Origin: PALSA-505 sp036495485
GTDB lineage: Bacteria; Actinomycetota; Actinomycetes; Streptosporangiales; Streptosporangiaceae
Assembly (NCBI GenBank): GCA_036495485.1
Contig: DASXMU010000087.1
Coordinates: 20,930-84,929, forward strand
Direction of reading: 5' to 3'
Length of the DNA stretch: 64,000 nt
Below are positions 9,933-17,870 of the stretch, piece after piece (position 1 is the stretch's first letter; each line of letters starts with the position of its first letter). The notes beneath the pieces were generated by a model. The model was not told the origin of the DNA. It did not search any database and saw only the letters and a list, made by a program, of their open reading frames with translations. Position numbers and translations under genes: made by a program.

Positions 9933-10328
9933 TCATCCACGCAAGTCAAGCGCGTGCACCCGCACCGGGCGGATGGTGACCTTGAGCCTGCTCTCGCCGG
10001 GTTTGTCAAGTTCGCGGAGGTTCCCGCCGTACTTGGCGCCGACCCGGCCGGCGAAGGCATAGTCGTCGTCGGGGGTGATCTCGGCGTCGCCACGCAGTTC
10101 CAGGTAGCGGTACGGGCTGGCCAGGTCGAGCAGGAACAGGCTCATGGCCGGGTTGGCCAGCAGGTTCCTGGCCTTCTGCCGCTTGTTGTTGAGCGAGAGA
10201 GCGACCGTGTCGCCATCGGCGAGGAACCAGACCTCGGTGAGCTGCGGACGGCCATCGGGGCCGATCGTGGCCAGGGTGGCGAACTGGCCGTCCAGCAGGT
10301 CGCGGTGGGACGCGGGAATCTCAGGCAT
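9933..10328 (-). CDS. PPOX-class (pyridoxamine 5'-phosphate oxidase-fold) flavin/F420 oxidoreductase
   Basis: 131 residues, the size of single-domain split-barrel proteins. The pattern LLDGQFATLATIGPDGRPQLTEVWFL, strand-rich core with SLNNKRQKARNLLANP and YRYLELRGDAEI is typical of the PPOX family, members of which bind FMN or F420 and reduce quinones or xenobiotics. The ATG at 10328 has AGGAAGG about 7 bases upstream; longer frames lack support. Transcribed alone, divergent from the GH3 gene. Confidence 0.88.
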   Translation of the reverse strand: MPEIPASHRDLLDGQFATLATIGPDGRPQLTEVWFLADGDTVALSLNNKRQKARNLLANPAMSLFLLDLASPYRYLELRGDAEITPDDDYAFAGRVGAKYGGNLRELDKPGESRLKVTIRPVRVHALDLRG

Positions 10329-10506
10329 CGTGGGTCCTTCCTGGGAACGGATGTGCGTATCGGTGCCGCAATGAACGTAGCGGCTGGGTGCTGTCGTGGC
10401 GGGTATGAAAAAAAGTACCGATATGGGCTTGCCGGGTGAATGAATTGTCCTTAAACCTGGATCTGGGAGTGGGGGCAGCGGCCGACGCCCACTACAGGAG
10501 TAACTC

Positions 10507-11673
10507 ATGGACAAACAGGGACGACCGATCAGCCGGCGCGACGTGGTGCGGGCCGGGGCTGGCCTGGCGGTAGCTGGTCTGGCCGGGGCGGGGCTGGCGG
10601 ACAGAGCCGCGGGCGCCGCGCGGCGCGGGGCGGCCGGTGCGCGGCTGACCGGGGATCTCCGGCCGGCCAGCCTCACCCTGCAGCAGCAGGCCGGGCAGCG
10701 GGTGATCTGCTCCTACTCCGGGCTCACCCCGCCGTCCAGCCTGCTTCAGCAGATCAGCGCCGGTGAGGCCGCCGGGGTGATCTTCATTACCGGGAACATC
10801 TCCAGCGAGAGCCAGATCAGCTCGGTCGTCCAGCAGCTCGTCGCGGCGAACCAGGCCAGCCCGGTGCAGGCGCCGCTGCTGCTGATGACCGACCAGGAAG
10901 GCGGCGAGGTCAACCGGCTGGCGGGTGCGCCGGCGCTGTCGGAGAAGAAGGTGGGCGAGTCGTCGGACTACGTGACCGCGGCCAGCGAGGCGGGCACCGG
11001 AGCCGGGCAGAACCTGGCCGGGGTGGGGATGAACGCCGACCTCGCGCCGGTCCTCGGTGTCTTCCGCCAGTCCGGTGATTTCCTCGACCAGTTCCAGCGC
11101 TCCTACAGCAACAACGCCAGCAAGGCCGCGCAGTGCGCCCAGGCCTGCGTCACGGCGATGATGGCGGCCGGGGCGGTGCCCACGGCGAAGCACTTTCCCG
11201 GGCTCGGCGCCGCGACCGCCAGCCAGGACACCGACGTGGAGCCGGTGGTGCTGAACCTCTCGCTGTCCACGCTGCGCAGCGTGGACGAGGTGCCGTACCT
11301 GTCGGTCATCAAGGCCGGGGTTCAGATGATCATGGTGTCCTGGGCGACCTACCCGGCCCTCGACGCCAGCCTGCCCGCCGGGCTGTCGCCCGCGGTCGTG
11401 CAGGGTGAACTGCGCGGGCACCTGGGATACTCGGGCGTCACGATCACCGACGCGCTGGAGGCGGGAGCGCTGGGCGCCTACGGGACGACGCAGCAGCGCG
11501 CGGTTGCCGCCGCCGGGGCCGGGATGGACCTGATCCTGTGCGCCGGGGCGAGCGCGAGCCAGAACAGCGACGCCGTCACCGGCCTGGCGGACGCCCTGCA
11601 GAGCGGTCAGCTCGGCCAGGCCGGCTTCACCGCCTCGGTGCAGCGGGTGACCGCCTTGCGGCAGAGCCTGTAG
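10507..11673 (+). CDS. Secreted glycoside hydrolase family 3 enzyme (NagZ-like beta-N-acetylhexosaminidase)
   Basis: 388 residues. The N-terminus has a twin-arginine signal (SRRDVV followed by a hydrophobic Ala/Gly stretch ending near residue 40). The catalytic GH3 domain shows TDQEGGEVNRL, GMNADLAPVLG, AKHFPGLG with a nearby DTD, and VTITDALEAGAL, in which the Asp is the expected nucleophile. GH3 enzymes of this type remove terminal beta-linked N-acetylglucosamine from chito-oligosaccharides or muropeptides. AGGAG lies 7 bases before the ATG. The length is close to single-domain NagZ plus a signal. Confidence 0.9.
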   Translation: MDKQGRPISRRDVVRAGAGLAVAGLAGAGLADRAAGAARRGAAGARLTGDLRPASLTLQQQAGQRVICSYSGLTPPSSLLQQISAGEAAGVIFITGNISSESQISSVVQQLVAANQASPVQAPLLLMTDQEGGEVNRLAGAPALSEKKVGESSDYVTAASEAGTGAGQNLAGVGMNADLAPVLGVFRQSGDFLDQFQRSYSNNASKAAQCAQACVTAMMAAGAVPTAKHFPGLGAATASQDTDVEPVVLNLSLSTLRSVDEVPYLSVIKAGVQMIMVSWATYPALDASLPAGLSPAVVQGELRGHLGYSGVTITDALEAGALGAYGTTQQRAVAAAGAGMDLILCAGASASQNSDAVTGLADALQSGQLGQAGFTASVQRVTALRQSL

Positions 11674-11681
11674 CGGAGAGC

Positions 11682-11723
11682 CTGCGGGCGGCCACCGCGC
11701 GATCGCACGGTGGCCGCCCGCAG
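11682..11723. terminator. Bidirectional terminator between GH3 gene and chitinase remnant
   Basis: A 16-bp stem (11682-11697 with 11708-11723, 10-base loop) lies between the GH3 stop and the stop of the minus-strand chitinase remnant. Confidence 0.75.
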
Positions 11724-11735
11724 CCGTTATCCGGG

Positions 11736-12638
11736 TTAGCTGGTCAGGCTGAAGTCGTCGGCGTAGACGTTGCCCTGGCTATACCAGCCGTGGACAAAGA
11801 CGGTGATGGTTCCCGAGGACCCGGTGGTGAACGGGACGGTCAGCTGCGACCAGCCGCTCCCCGAGGTCCAGGTGCTCGCGGTCGCGCCGCCGCTGACGCC
11901 GATGTAGGAGAAGTTGCCCTGCACCCAGCCGCTGAGCGTGTAGCTGGTGTTCGGCGAGAGGGTGACGGTCTGATCGCACTCACCGGTCTGGCTGGCCGTG
12001 GCTGTGATCTGGGCCGCGTCATTGCCCGCGTGGACCGGGCTGGTTACCACGGCACCGCCGGACTGGCAGGTCCATGGGCTGAGGCTGCCGGTCTCGAAGC
12101 CGCCGTTGGCCAGGCTGCCCGAACCGCCGCTCCCCGAGCCGTTCACGGTGAGTGTGTAGGTGGCGTTCTCGGTGCCCGAGGCCGCCGTCCCGGTCACCGT
12201 GATCGGGTAGCTGCCCGGCGCGGCCGACGACGTGGTCTTGACCGTCATGGTGGACGAGCTGCCGGTGGTGACCGAGGTGGGGCTGAAGGAGACGGTCACG
12301 CCGGACGGGGCGCCGGTGTCGGACAGGGATACGGTCTGGCTCGATCCAGAGGTGAGCGCGGTGCTCACCGTGGAGGTGGTGGATCCACCGGGGCTGACCG
12401 AGCCGGACGTGGGCGAGTCCGCGGCGGAGAAGGAGTTCCCCGACGACGGCGGGCCGCATTTACCCGGCGTGCTGCCGATGTCGGTCTCGACGTCGTTGAA
12501 CAGGACCGGATTGCTCGGGTCCAGGTCGTACATCGAGAACATCATCACCCCGCCCATGCCCTCGCAGTGCATGAAGCCGATCCGGGCCTGAATCGACTGG
12601 GGTGAGTCAATGCCTTGACCTGGCGTCTGGCGGTGGGG
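11736..12638 (-). pseudogene. 5'-truncated GH18 chitinase with C-terminal carbohydrate-binding module
   Basis: On the minus strand the frame is open from a TAG at 12639-12641 to the stop at 11736, but it contains no convincing start before an internal ATG at 12572. The first residues, SPQSIQARIGFMHCEG then MGGVMMFSMYDLDPSN, are the last barrel strand and helix of a GH18 enzyme, joined by a Ser/Thr-rich Ig-like linker (about 90 residues) to a jelly-roll binding module starting NGGFETGSLSPW. The signal peptide and nearly all of the catalytic barrel, including the catalytic DxxDxDxE, are missing. I read it as the 3' remnant of a secreted chitinase after a 5' deletion. Expression as a short binding-module protein from 12572 cannot be excluded. 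Confidence 0.75.
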
Positions 12639-12649
12639 CTAGCTGGCGT

Positions 12650-12691
12650 CGCCCGGCTCAGCGGGTCTGCCGCCCGGCTCAGCGGTTCTGC
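12650..12691. repeat. Two 21-bp tandem repeats at the break point of the chitinase remnant
   Basis: CGCCCGGCTCAGCGGGTCTG-C at 12650-12670 is repeated at 12671-12691 with one change (G to T). The repeat lies only 9 bases beyond the stop that ends the chitinase reading frame. The surrounding 12642-12927 interval has no gene that I can support. Confidence 0.7.
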
Positions 12692-12927
12692 AGAGGGTCT
12701 GGAGAGGAAGGGCCAGCAGGCGTAAGCTTTGCTGAGGAGTCCGTTAGGCCTCCGACGTGGCTTACCGCCAGTTCAGCGGCGATGTGCCCAGCTAGTCCCC
12801 ATGTTGTGTTCAGCTTTCACCCAGCTAACTTGCCGCCCGGCGTCAGCTCTCCCTGAATTTCCCTCCAGGTACGGGACGCATCTTATGAACAGGAACAAGG
12901 CGACCACGTATCTAGGGAGACAGACCC

Positions 12928-14328
12928 ATGATCCAGGATTCGCCGGACGCGGCTGGTTCAGCAGAGGCGCGGCCGGACACACCCTGGCCCGGCGCGCATG
13001 GCCCGGCCAATCCTTACGCCCAAGGCGGGTACGCCCAGGGCTCGCACCCGCAGGGCTCTTACCCCCAGGGCTCGTACCCCCAGGGCTCGTACCCCCAGGG
13101 CTCGTATGGCCAGGGCGGGTATGCGCAGGGCGGGTATCCGCACGACCCCTACAACCCCTATGCCCAGTACGGCGGCCCGTACGGCCCGGGTGGCCCTGGC
13201 TCTGGTGGTCCCGGTGGCCCTGGGACGCCGCCGGGTGACCCGGGCAAGCACGGCGGGCCGCTGTGGCGGCGGCCGCACGTCCGGATGATGGCCGCGACCG
13301 CGGCGGTCGCCCTGGCCGCGGGAGCTGGCTCCACCCTGGCGCTGACCGCGGCGGGTGCCAGCACGCTGACCACCGCCCAGGTCGTCGCCAAGACCGACCC
13401 CGGCATCGTCGACGTGGTCTCCAGCCTCGGCTATCAGAACGGCACCTCGGCCGGCACCGGGATCGTGCTCACCTCCAACGGTGAGGTGCTCACCAACAAC
13501 CACGTCATCAACGGCGCCACCGCGATCAAGGTCAGGGACGTGGGCAACAACCGCGTCTACTCCGCGAAGGTCGTCGGCTACAGCCAGTCCAACGACGTCG
13601 CGGTGCTGCAGCTGTCGGGTGCCTCGGGCCTGACCACCGCCAGCCTCGGCGACTCCTCGACCGTCAAGACCGGCGACAAGGTCGTGGCCATCGGCAACGC
13701 CGAGGGACTGAACAGCACGCCGTCGGTGGCGACCGGCAAGGTGACGGCGCTCAACCGGTCGATCACCGCCAGCGATGAGGCCGCCGGTACCGCCGAGCGG
13801 CTCAAGGGGCTCATCGAGACCAACGCGGGCATCCAGCCCGGCGACTCGGGCGGCCCGCTGACCAACACCCACGGCCAGGTCGTCGGCATCGACACCGCGG
13901 GGTCCTCCGGCTCCACCCAGCTCAGCTCGGCGGAGGCGACCCAGGCGTTCACCATCCCGATCAACCAGGCGCTCACCGTCGCCCGGCAGATCGAGGGTGG
14001 CACGTCCTCGGCAACCGTGCACATCGGCTCCACCGCCTTCCTGGGCGTCCAGGTCAGCTCCTCGTCGGCCGTGCCGGGCTTCGGCGGCGGCACCGGCAGC
14101 GGGGCGGCGGTCGCCGGGGTCGCGCAGGGCACGCCCGCTGCCACCGCCGGCCTGGCCGCCGGTGACACGATCACCTCGCTGGCCGGCCACAGCATCACCT
14201 CGGCGGACCAGATCCGTTCGGTGCTGACCCACTACCACCCAGGCAACAAGGTCGGCATCGTCTGGACCGACCAGACCGGCGCCAGCCACAGCGCCACCCT
14301 TGTCCTCGGCTCAGGCCCGGCCGGGTGA
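12928..14328 (+). CDS. HtrA/DegP-like S1C serine protease with PDZ domain, membrane-anchored
   Basis: 466 residues. Residues 1-105 are a cytosolic low-complexity tail made of Gly/Tyr/Gln/Ser-Pro repeats; residues about 128-153 form one transmembrane helix; the trypsin-like domain follows with catalytic His in TNNHVING, Asp in SNDVAVLQL and Ser in QPGDSGGPL; a C-terminal PDZ domain (about 365-460) contains FLGVQV and GLAAGDTITSLAG. Such proteins act outside the membrane in protein quality control and envelope stress. GGGAGA stands 8 bases before the ATG. Confidence 0.93.
   Translation: MIQDSPDAAGSAEARPDTPWPGAHGPANPYAQGGYAQGSHPQGSYPQGSYPQGSYPQGSYGQGGYAQGGYPHDPYNPYAQYGGPYGPGGPGSGGPGGPGTPPGDPGKHGGPLWRRPHVRMMAATAAVALAAGAGSTLALTAAGASTLTTAQVVAKTDPGIVDVVSSLGYQNGTSAGTGIVLTSNGEVLTNNHVINGATAIKVRDVGNNRVYSAKVVGYSQSNDVAVLQLSGASGLTTASLGDSSTVKTGDKVVAIGNAEGLNSTPSVATGKVTALNRSITASDEAAGTAERLKGLIETNAGIQPGDSGGPLTNTHGQVVGIDTAGSSGSTQLSSAEATQAFTIPINQALTVARQIEGGTSSATVHIGSTAFLGVQVSSSSAVPGFGGGTGSGAAVAGVAQGTPAATAGLAAGDTITSLAGHSITSADQIRSVLTHYHPGNKVGIVWTDQTGASHSATLVLGSGPAG
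13015..13134 (+). repeat. Eight 15-bp tandem repeats coding a GSYPQ-like tail
   Basis: Fifteen-base units of the type TACCCCCAGGGCTCG run head to tail through 13015-13134; three consecutive units (13060-13104) are identical. They code for (Y-P-Q-G-S) pentapeptides with G-G-Y-A-Q variants, forming the disordered N-terminal tail of the HtrA-like protease. Identical units imply recent slippage or recombination and probable copy-number variation between strains. Confidence 0.9.
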
Positions 14329-14346
14329 GGGAACCCGGCCCAGTTC

Positions 14347-14384
14347 GCCGCAGCCCCAGCAGAGCCTCACGCTGGGGCTGCGGC
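14347..14384 (+). terminator. Terminator after the HtrA-like protease gene
   Basis: A 14-bp stem (14347-14360 with 14371-14384, 10-base loop) followed by CTTTG starts 18 bases after the protease stop. Confidence 0.75.
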
Positions 14385-14439
14385 CTTTGCGCGGGTCATC
14401 CGCGTGTTGCGGGTGAGCGTCTAAATCCAGGCCCGATGG

Positions 14440-15225
14440 TCAGTGATGGAGCCAGGTGATCGAGAAGGTCCCGCTGGACAGAGGTGACTCGTGGGACAGC
14501 GGGGTGTTTCTGCGCTCCAGCGTGGTCTTGTGCACGTTCCCGGCGGAGGCGAGCGGGGATCCGCCGACCGTGATGCTGCTGAACGTGACGGTGTTGAAGT
14601 CGGGTACCGGTGGTGCGCCGCCGCTGCCGACGTCCTCCAGGATCGCCTCGGCGGACGTCTTCTGCGGCGGGTTCTGCGGCGTCCGCTTGAAGGTCTTGGT
14701 CCAGCCGGTGGCGGTGTCGCGCTCGGTCAGGGTCCAGGTGCCATTCGACACGCTCACCGAGGCTGTCATGGTGTCGCCAGCGTGCACGGTCTCCTTGAAG
14801 TAGTCGGACGGGCCCGGGTACATCTCGACCCAGGGGTGGTAGCTGTCGACGCCGTTGATGCAGTCGAGGTCGATGCCGATCTGCTCGACCGTGCCGTTGC
14901 TCCAGCCGTCGATGCCGATCCACGGGGACGCGTCCCCACCGCCGTGGGCGCAGTTCATCGTGGGGATGTTCCAGCTACCCGTGATCTTCTTGTAGGGGCC
15001 TGTGCCGGTGATCGCGTAGCCTCCCCACGTCTGGTCCGAGTGGCTGACGCCGCGAGGCAGGGAATGGGTCAGGGGTACAGCGGCCGCCTGCGCCGCCGCT
15101 GGTGACAAGGCGGCCACGCCGGGGACCGCGATCGTGAGCGCCGCCAGTCCTGAGGTGATCGGCCGCCGGCAGGCAAGAAGCCATGGGCTTCGCTCGCTGC
15201 CTGAGCCTGTCCTCTCGCTCCGCAC
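14440..15225 (-). CDS. Secreted G1 family (eqolisin-type) glutamic peptidase
   Basis: 261 residues. An N-terminal signal with a hydrophobic Ala-rich core ends near residue 48 (AAAQAAA). The mature part has the G1 signature: TWGGYAITG at the start, SPWIGIDGWSN, then EQIGID whose Gln and WVEMYPGPSDYF whose Glu match the Gln/Glu catalytic dyad of scytalidoglutamic peptidase, as judged by eye. These enzymes work at acid pH, mostly in fungi, with a minority in bacteria. The GTG at 15225 is preceded by AAGGGG at a normal distance. Transcribed alone. Confidence 0.8.
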   Translation of the reverse strand: MRSERTGSGSERSPWLLACRRPITSGLAALTIAVPGVAALSPAAAQAAAVPLTHSLPRGVSHSDQTWGGYAITGTGPYKKITGSWNIPTMNCAHGGGDASPWIGIDGWSNGTVEQIGIDLDCINGVDSYHPWVEMYPGPSDYFKETVHAGDTMTASVSVSNGTWTLTERDTATGWTKTFKRTPQNPPQKTSAEAILEDVGSGGAPPVPDFNTVTFSSITVGGSPLASAGNVHKTTLERRNTPLSHESPLSSGTFSITWLHH

Positions 15226-15545
15226 CAGTTGATCCCCTTTCGTGTCGTGATCGCTGTGAGGCGATTTGTCACGTTCACTTCCAGAGGAGCAGTGTATGGG
15301 GTTATCTGTCAGTTACGAGGCGTACTGATGTGATCTACAGCGGAAGGGACAGGTGGGGCGGGCTGGTCTCAGTGGCTTCCCAGCGGCTTCTCAGTGACGT
15401 TGATCGCCCGCTTTCAGGTGGATGGTTTCGAGCCCCAGCAGCGGGGGCTACGCTCACCGCAAAAACGCTTGCGTTCGTCATCCGGTCCGCACTATTCTTT
15501 TCTTGTAGCCACATTTCAGGCGTTGTGAGAACTGCTTTCTGAAAT
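15226..15545. other. Intergenic stretch between the divergent G1 peptidase and MFS genes
   Basis: I see no gene or clear structure here. The side next to 15225 must hold the peptidase promoter. Short frames in it have no start signal and no recognisable product. Confidence 0.6.
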
Positions 15546-15568
15546 GGTAACGGCCTATTTGGGTTACC
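15546..15568 (+). promoter_or_regulatory. Inverted repeat just upstream of the MFS promoter
   Basis: GGTAAC and GTTACC (15546-15551 and 15563-15568) are exact inverted copies separated by 11 bases and end 8 bases before the -35 hexamer. The position fits an operator or activator site for the exporter gene; no regulator gene is adjacent. Confidence 0.4.
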
Positions 15569-15576
15569 TATTTTCC

Positions 15577-15606
15577 TTGAAATCTTGCCTTTGGCCGCCG
15601 TATTAT
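15577..15606 (+). promoter_or_regulatory. Sigma-70-type promoter giving a leaderless MFS transcript
   Basis: TTGAAA (15577-15582), an 18-base spacer and TATTAT (15601-15606) form a near-consensus housekeeping promoter. The ATG of the MFS gene is at 15614, seven bases beyond the -10 element, so transcription should start at or next to the A of ATG and the mRNA would be leaderless; there is no Shine-Dalgarno sequence. Confidence 0.65.
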
Positions 15607-15613
15607 CCGGCAA

Positions 15614-16936
15614 ATGAAGCTGCTTACCCGGCTGGTCGTCGATCTCACTCCGCTGAGGCAATCTGCGGCATTTCGCCGTCTCTGGATCGGCAGCGGGCTG
15701 TCGTCCGTCGGCGGCCAGATGACCAACTATGCCGTGGTGCTGCAGGTGTTCCGGCTGACCCACAGTTCGCTGGATGTCGGGCTGATCGGACTCCTCATCG
15801 CCGTGCCCGCCATCGTGATCGCGATGGCCGGTGGCGCCTTCGCGGACGCGACCGACCGGCGCACCCTGGTGCTCGTGGCGACCAGCCTGCAGGTAGGCGT
15901 GTCGGGGATGCTCGCCTTCCAGGCGTTCGCCGGGCTGAACCAGGTCTGGCTGCTGTACTGCCTGGTCACCCTGCAGTCGGTCATCGGCGCGGTGAACGCG
16001 CCGGCCAGGAGCACCTTCATGCCGAGCCTGCTGCCCCGCGGCCAGTTGCCCGCCGGGTCCGCGCTGCAGATGCTGACGATGCACGGCAGCCTGACGATCG
16101 GGCCGGCGCTGGCCGGCCTGATCACCACCGCTTACGGGCTGAAGGCCTGTTATCTGATCGACGCGATCAGCTTCGGTTTCTCGCTTTACGGCGTTGGCCG
16201 GCTGCCGCGCATGCGCCCGCACGGCGGGGATTCGCGGCCAGGATTGCGCACCATCGCTACGGGTCTGCGGTTCATTGCCGGGCGGCGGGAGATACTCGGC
16301 GCATTCGCCGCTGACATGAGCGCCACCTTCCTCGGGATGCCTTTCGCCCTGTTCCCGGCCATCAACGCCGAGCGCTTCGGTGGCCATCCGGAAACCCTCG
16401 GCCTGATGACCACGGCGATCGCGGTCGGCGGGATCCTCGGCTCCGCACTGTCCGGCCCGGTCGGCCGGGTGCGCAGGCAAGGCCTCGGCATGCTCGCCGG
16501 GGGAGTGGTGTGGGGGGTCGGCCTGGTCGGCTTTGGCCTGGCCAGCGTGTTCTGGCTGGCCTTCTTCACCCTGGTCATCGCCGGTACCGGCGACGTCGTC
16601 TCGGTGGTGCTGCGGACCGCGCTCGTCCAGGGGGCGACGCCCGATGAGCTGCGCGGCCGGGTCTCGGCGGCCAACTATGCGGTAGGCGCCGGGGTGCCCC
16701 AGCTCGGCAACTTCCGCGCCGGTCTCGTGGCGGATCTGACCTCACCTACCGCGGGCGTGATCGGCGGTGGGATCGCCGCCGCCGCTGGCGCGGTGCTGAT
16801 CGGCCTGCTGATCCCCTCGCTGGTACGGTTCCGTACGCAGCCCGCCGTCCCGGCCGCCCCGGCCCACAGCCCGCCTGCGGAAAGCCTCACCGGGCAGCGC
16901 CGGGAAGCTGATACAGCAGCAAATATGTTTCCGTAG
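15614..16936 (+). CDS. MFS exporter, EntS/multidrug type
   Basis: 440 residues with about 12 hydrophobic segments. It begins with a FRRLWIGSGLSSVGGQMTNY segment and has DATDRRTLVLVATS as the cytoplasmic loop A-like motif and ARSTFMPSLLPRGQLPAGSAL in the middle, typical of EntS-like exporters of siderophores or drugs. It sits alone between a G1 peptidase and a convergent DUF488 gene, so the substrate cannot be inferred. The start is fixed by the leaderless promoter. Confidence 0.88.
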   Translation: MKLLTRLVVDLTPLRQSAAFRRLWIGSGLSSVGGQMTNYAVVLQVFRLTHSSLDVGLIGLLIAVPAIVIAMAGGAFADATDRRTLVLVATSLQVGVSGMLAFQAFAGLNQVWLLYCLVTLQSVIGAVNAPARSTFMPSLLPRGQLPAGSALQMLTMHGSLTIGPALAGLITTAYGLKACYLIDAISFGFSLYGVGRLPRMRPHGGDSRPGLRTIATGLRFIAGRREILGAFAADMSATFLGMPFALFPAINAERFGGHPETLGLMTTAIAVGGILGSALSGPVGRVRRQGLGMLAGGVVWGVGLVGFGLASVFWLAFFTLVIAGTGDVVSVVLRTALVQGATPDELRGRVSAANYAVGAGVPQLGNFRAGLVADLTSPTAGVIGGGIAAAAGAVLIGLLIPSLVRFRTQPAVPAAPAHSPPAESLTGQRREADTAANMFP

Positions 16937-17017
16937 GTAGCGAAATCGGATGAGTGGCTCACATTGATACCCTCGGTGCGGTAATAGGCCGCTGACCCGA
17001 TTTGTCGTTGCGGGTGA

Positions 17018-17533
17018 TCAGGCGGCTGGGATATCCGTGCGGCACCGTGGGCAAGTGGTGGGCGGGTCGGTTTCGGCCATGGTGCCGCACCGCGGGCACA
17101 CCCGGTGCAGCCAGCAGGCCGGATCGCCGCCGCGCTCCTCCTCGTAGCCGGCCCTCGCCGGGCCCGGGCTGGCGGCCGGTGCTTCCCGCAGCCGCTCGGC
17201 CAGGTCGGCGGCCTGGCTGTGCTCGAGGTCCTTGGTGGCCGTCAGCAGCGTGACCGTCCCGGCGGCGGCCAGTTCACGCAGATGCCGCAGCGCCCCGGCC
17301 CGCTCCTGCTCCAGCAGTTCATCGCCATAGCGGCTGCGGAACTCGGCGAACTTGGCCGGGTCGTGGCCGTACCACCGCCGCAGTTCGTCGGACGGCGCCA
17401 CTGCCTTGAGCCACTCGTCGATGTGAGCGGCGTCCTTGGCCAGCCCGCGTGGCCACAGCCGGTCGACCAGTACCCGCGTGCCGTCGGAGGCCTGCGGCTC
17501 CTCGTACACCCGGCGCGCCCGTACCTCTGGCAT
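17018..17533 (-). CDS. DUF488 family protein with C-terminal zinc ribbon
   Basis: 171 residues. The DUF488 core shows RVLVDRLWPRGL, HIDEWLKAVAPS, RRWYGHDP, FRSRY and TVTLLTATKD. About 55 extra residues at the C-terminus carry HRVCPRCGTMAE and TTCPRCRTD, a CxxC-x11-CxxC rubredoxin/zinc-ribbon pattern. DUF488 proteins are of unclear function. The ATG at 17533 has GGGAGG 4-5 bases upstream. It may be co-transcribed with the two genes that precede it (gap of 16 bases). Confidence 0.88.
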   Translation of the reverse strand: MPEVRARRVYEEPQASDGTRVLVDRLWPRGLAKDAAHIDEWLKAVAPSDELRRWYGHDPAKFAEFRSRYGDELLEQERAGALRHLRELAAAGTVTLLTATKDLEHSQAADLAERLREAPAASPGPARAGYEEERGGDPACWLHRVCPRCGTMAETDPPTTCPRCRTDIPAA

Positions 17534-17549
17534 CCGTCCTCCCACGACC

Positions 17550-17870
17550 TCAGACGAAGATCCTCCGGGTGATCACGCCGTGCCCGACGTTCCGTCCTCG
17601 CAACAGGTCGAACTCCTCGCCGGGAGCCAGGTAGTCCGCTGCGGTATCACCCAGCACGACGAGGGTAACCACCACCTGGGAGGCGGTGGCAGCCGCCGCG
17701 TACGCCGGGGTGTCGCTGCTGCTGACCAGCGCGCTGAACAGCTGGTTGGCATGGGTTTCCCGGTGCGAGGCCCGCACCACCATACGGCAGGCCGGGCCGG
17801 GGAGCGCAGTATCGTTCCCAGCCGGCCGAGGTGCGAGCGTGACCGTGGCCTGGTACTTGTACCTTTTCAT
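17550..17870 (-). CDS. Small beta-barrel-like hypothetical protein
   Basis: 106 residues. The start MKRYKYQATVTLAP, RMVVRASHRETH in the middle and the end GRNVGHGVITRRIFV look like an EF-Tu domain-2/3-like beta barrel; I recall similar stand-alone actinobacterial proteins, but no function is known to me. The ATG overlaps the stop of the TDT transporter gene (ATGA), so it is translated together with it. Confidence 0.7.
   Translation of the reverse strand: MKRYKYQATVTLAPRPAGNDTALPGPACRMVVRASHRETHANQLFSALVSSSDTPAYAAAATASQVVVTLVVLGDTAADYLAPGEEFDLLRGRNVGHGVITRRIFV

Noticed and set aside
12958..14289. Minus-strand frame opposite the HtrA-like protease
   Set aside because: Antisense of a repeat-rich, GC-biased gene; no start signal and no similarity.
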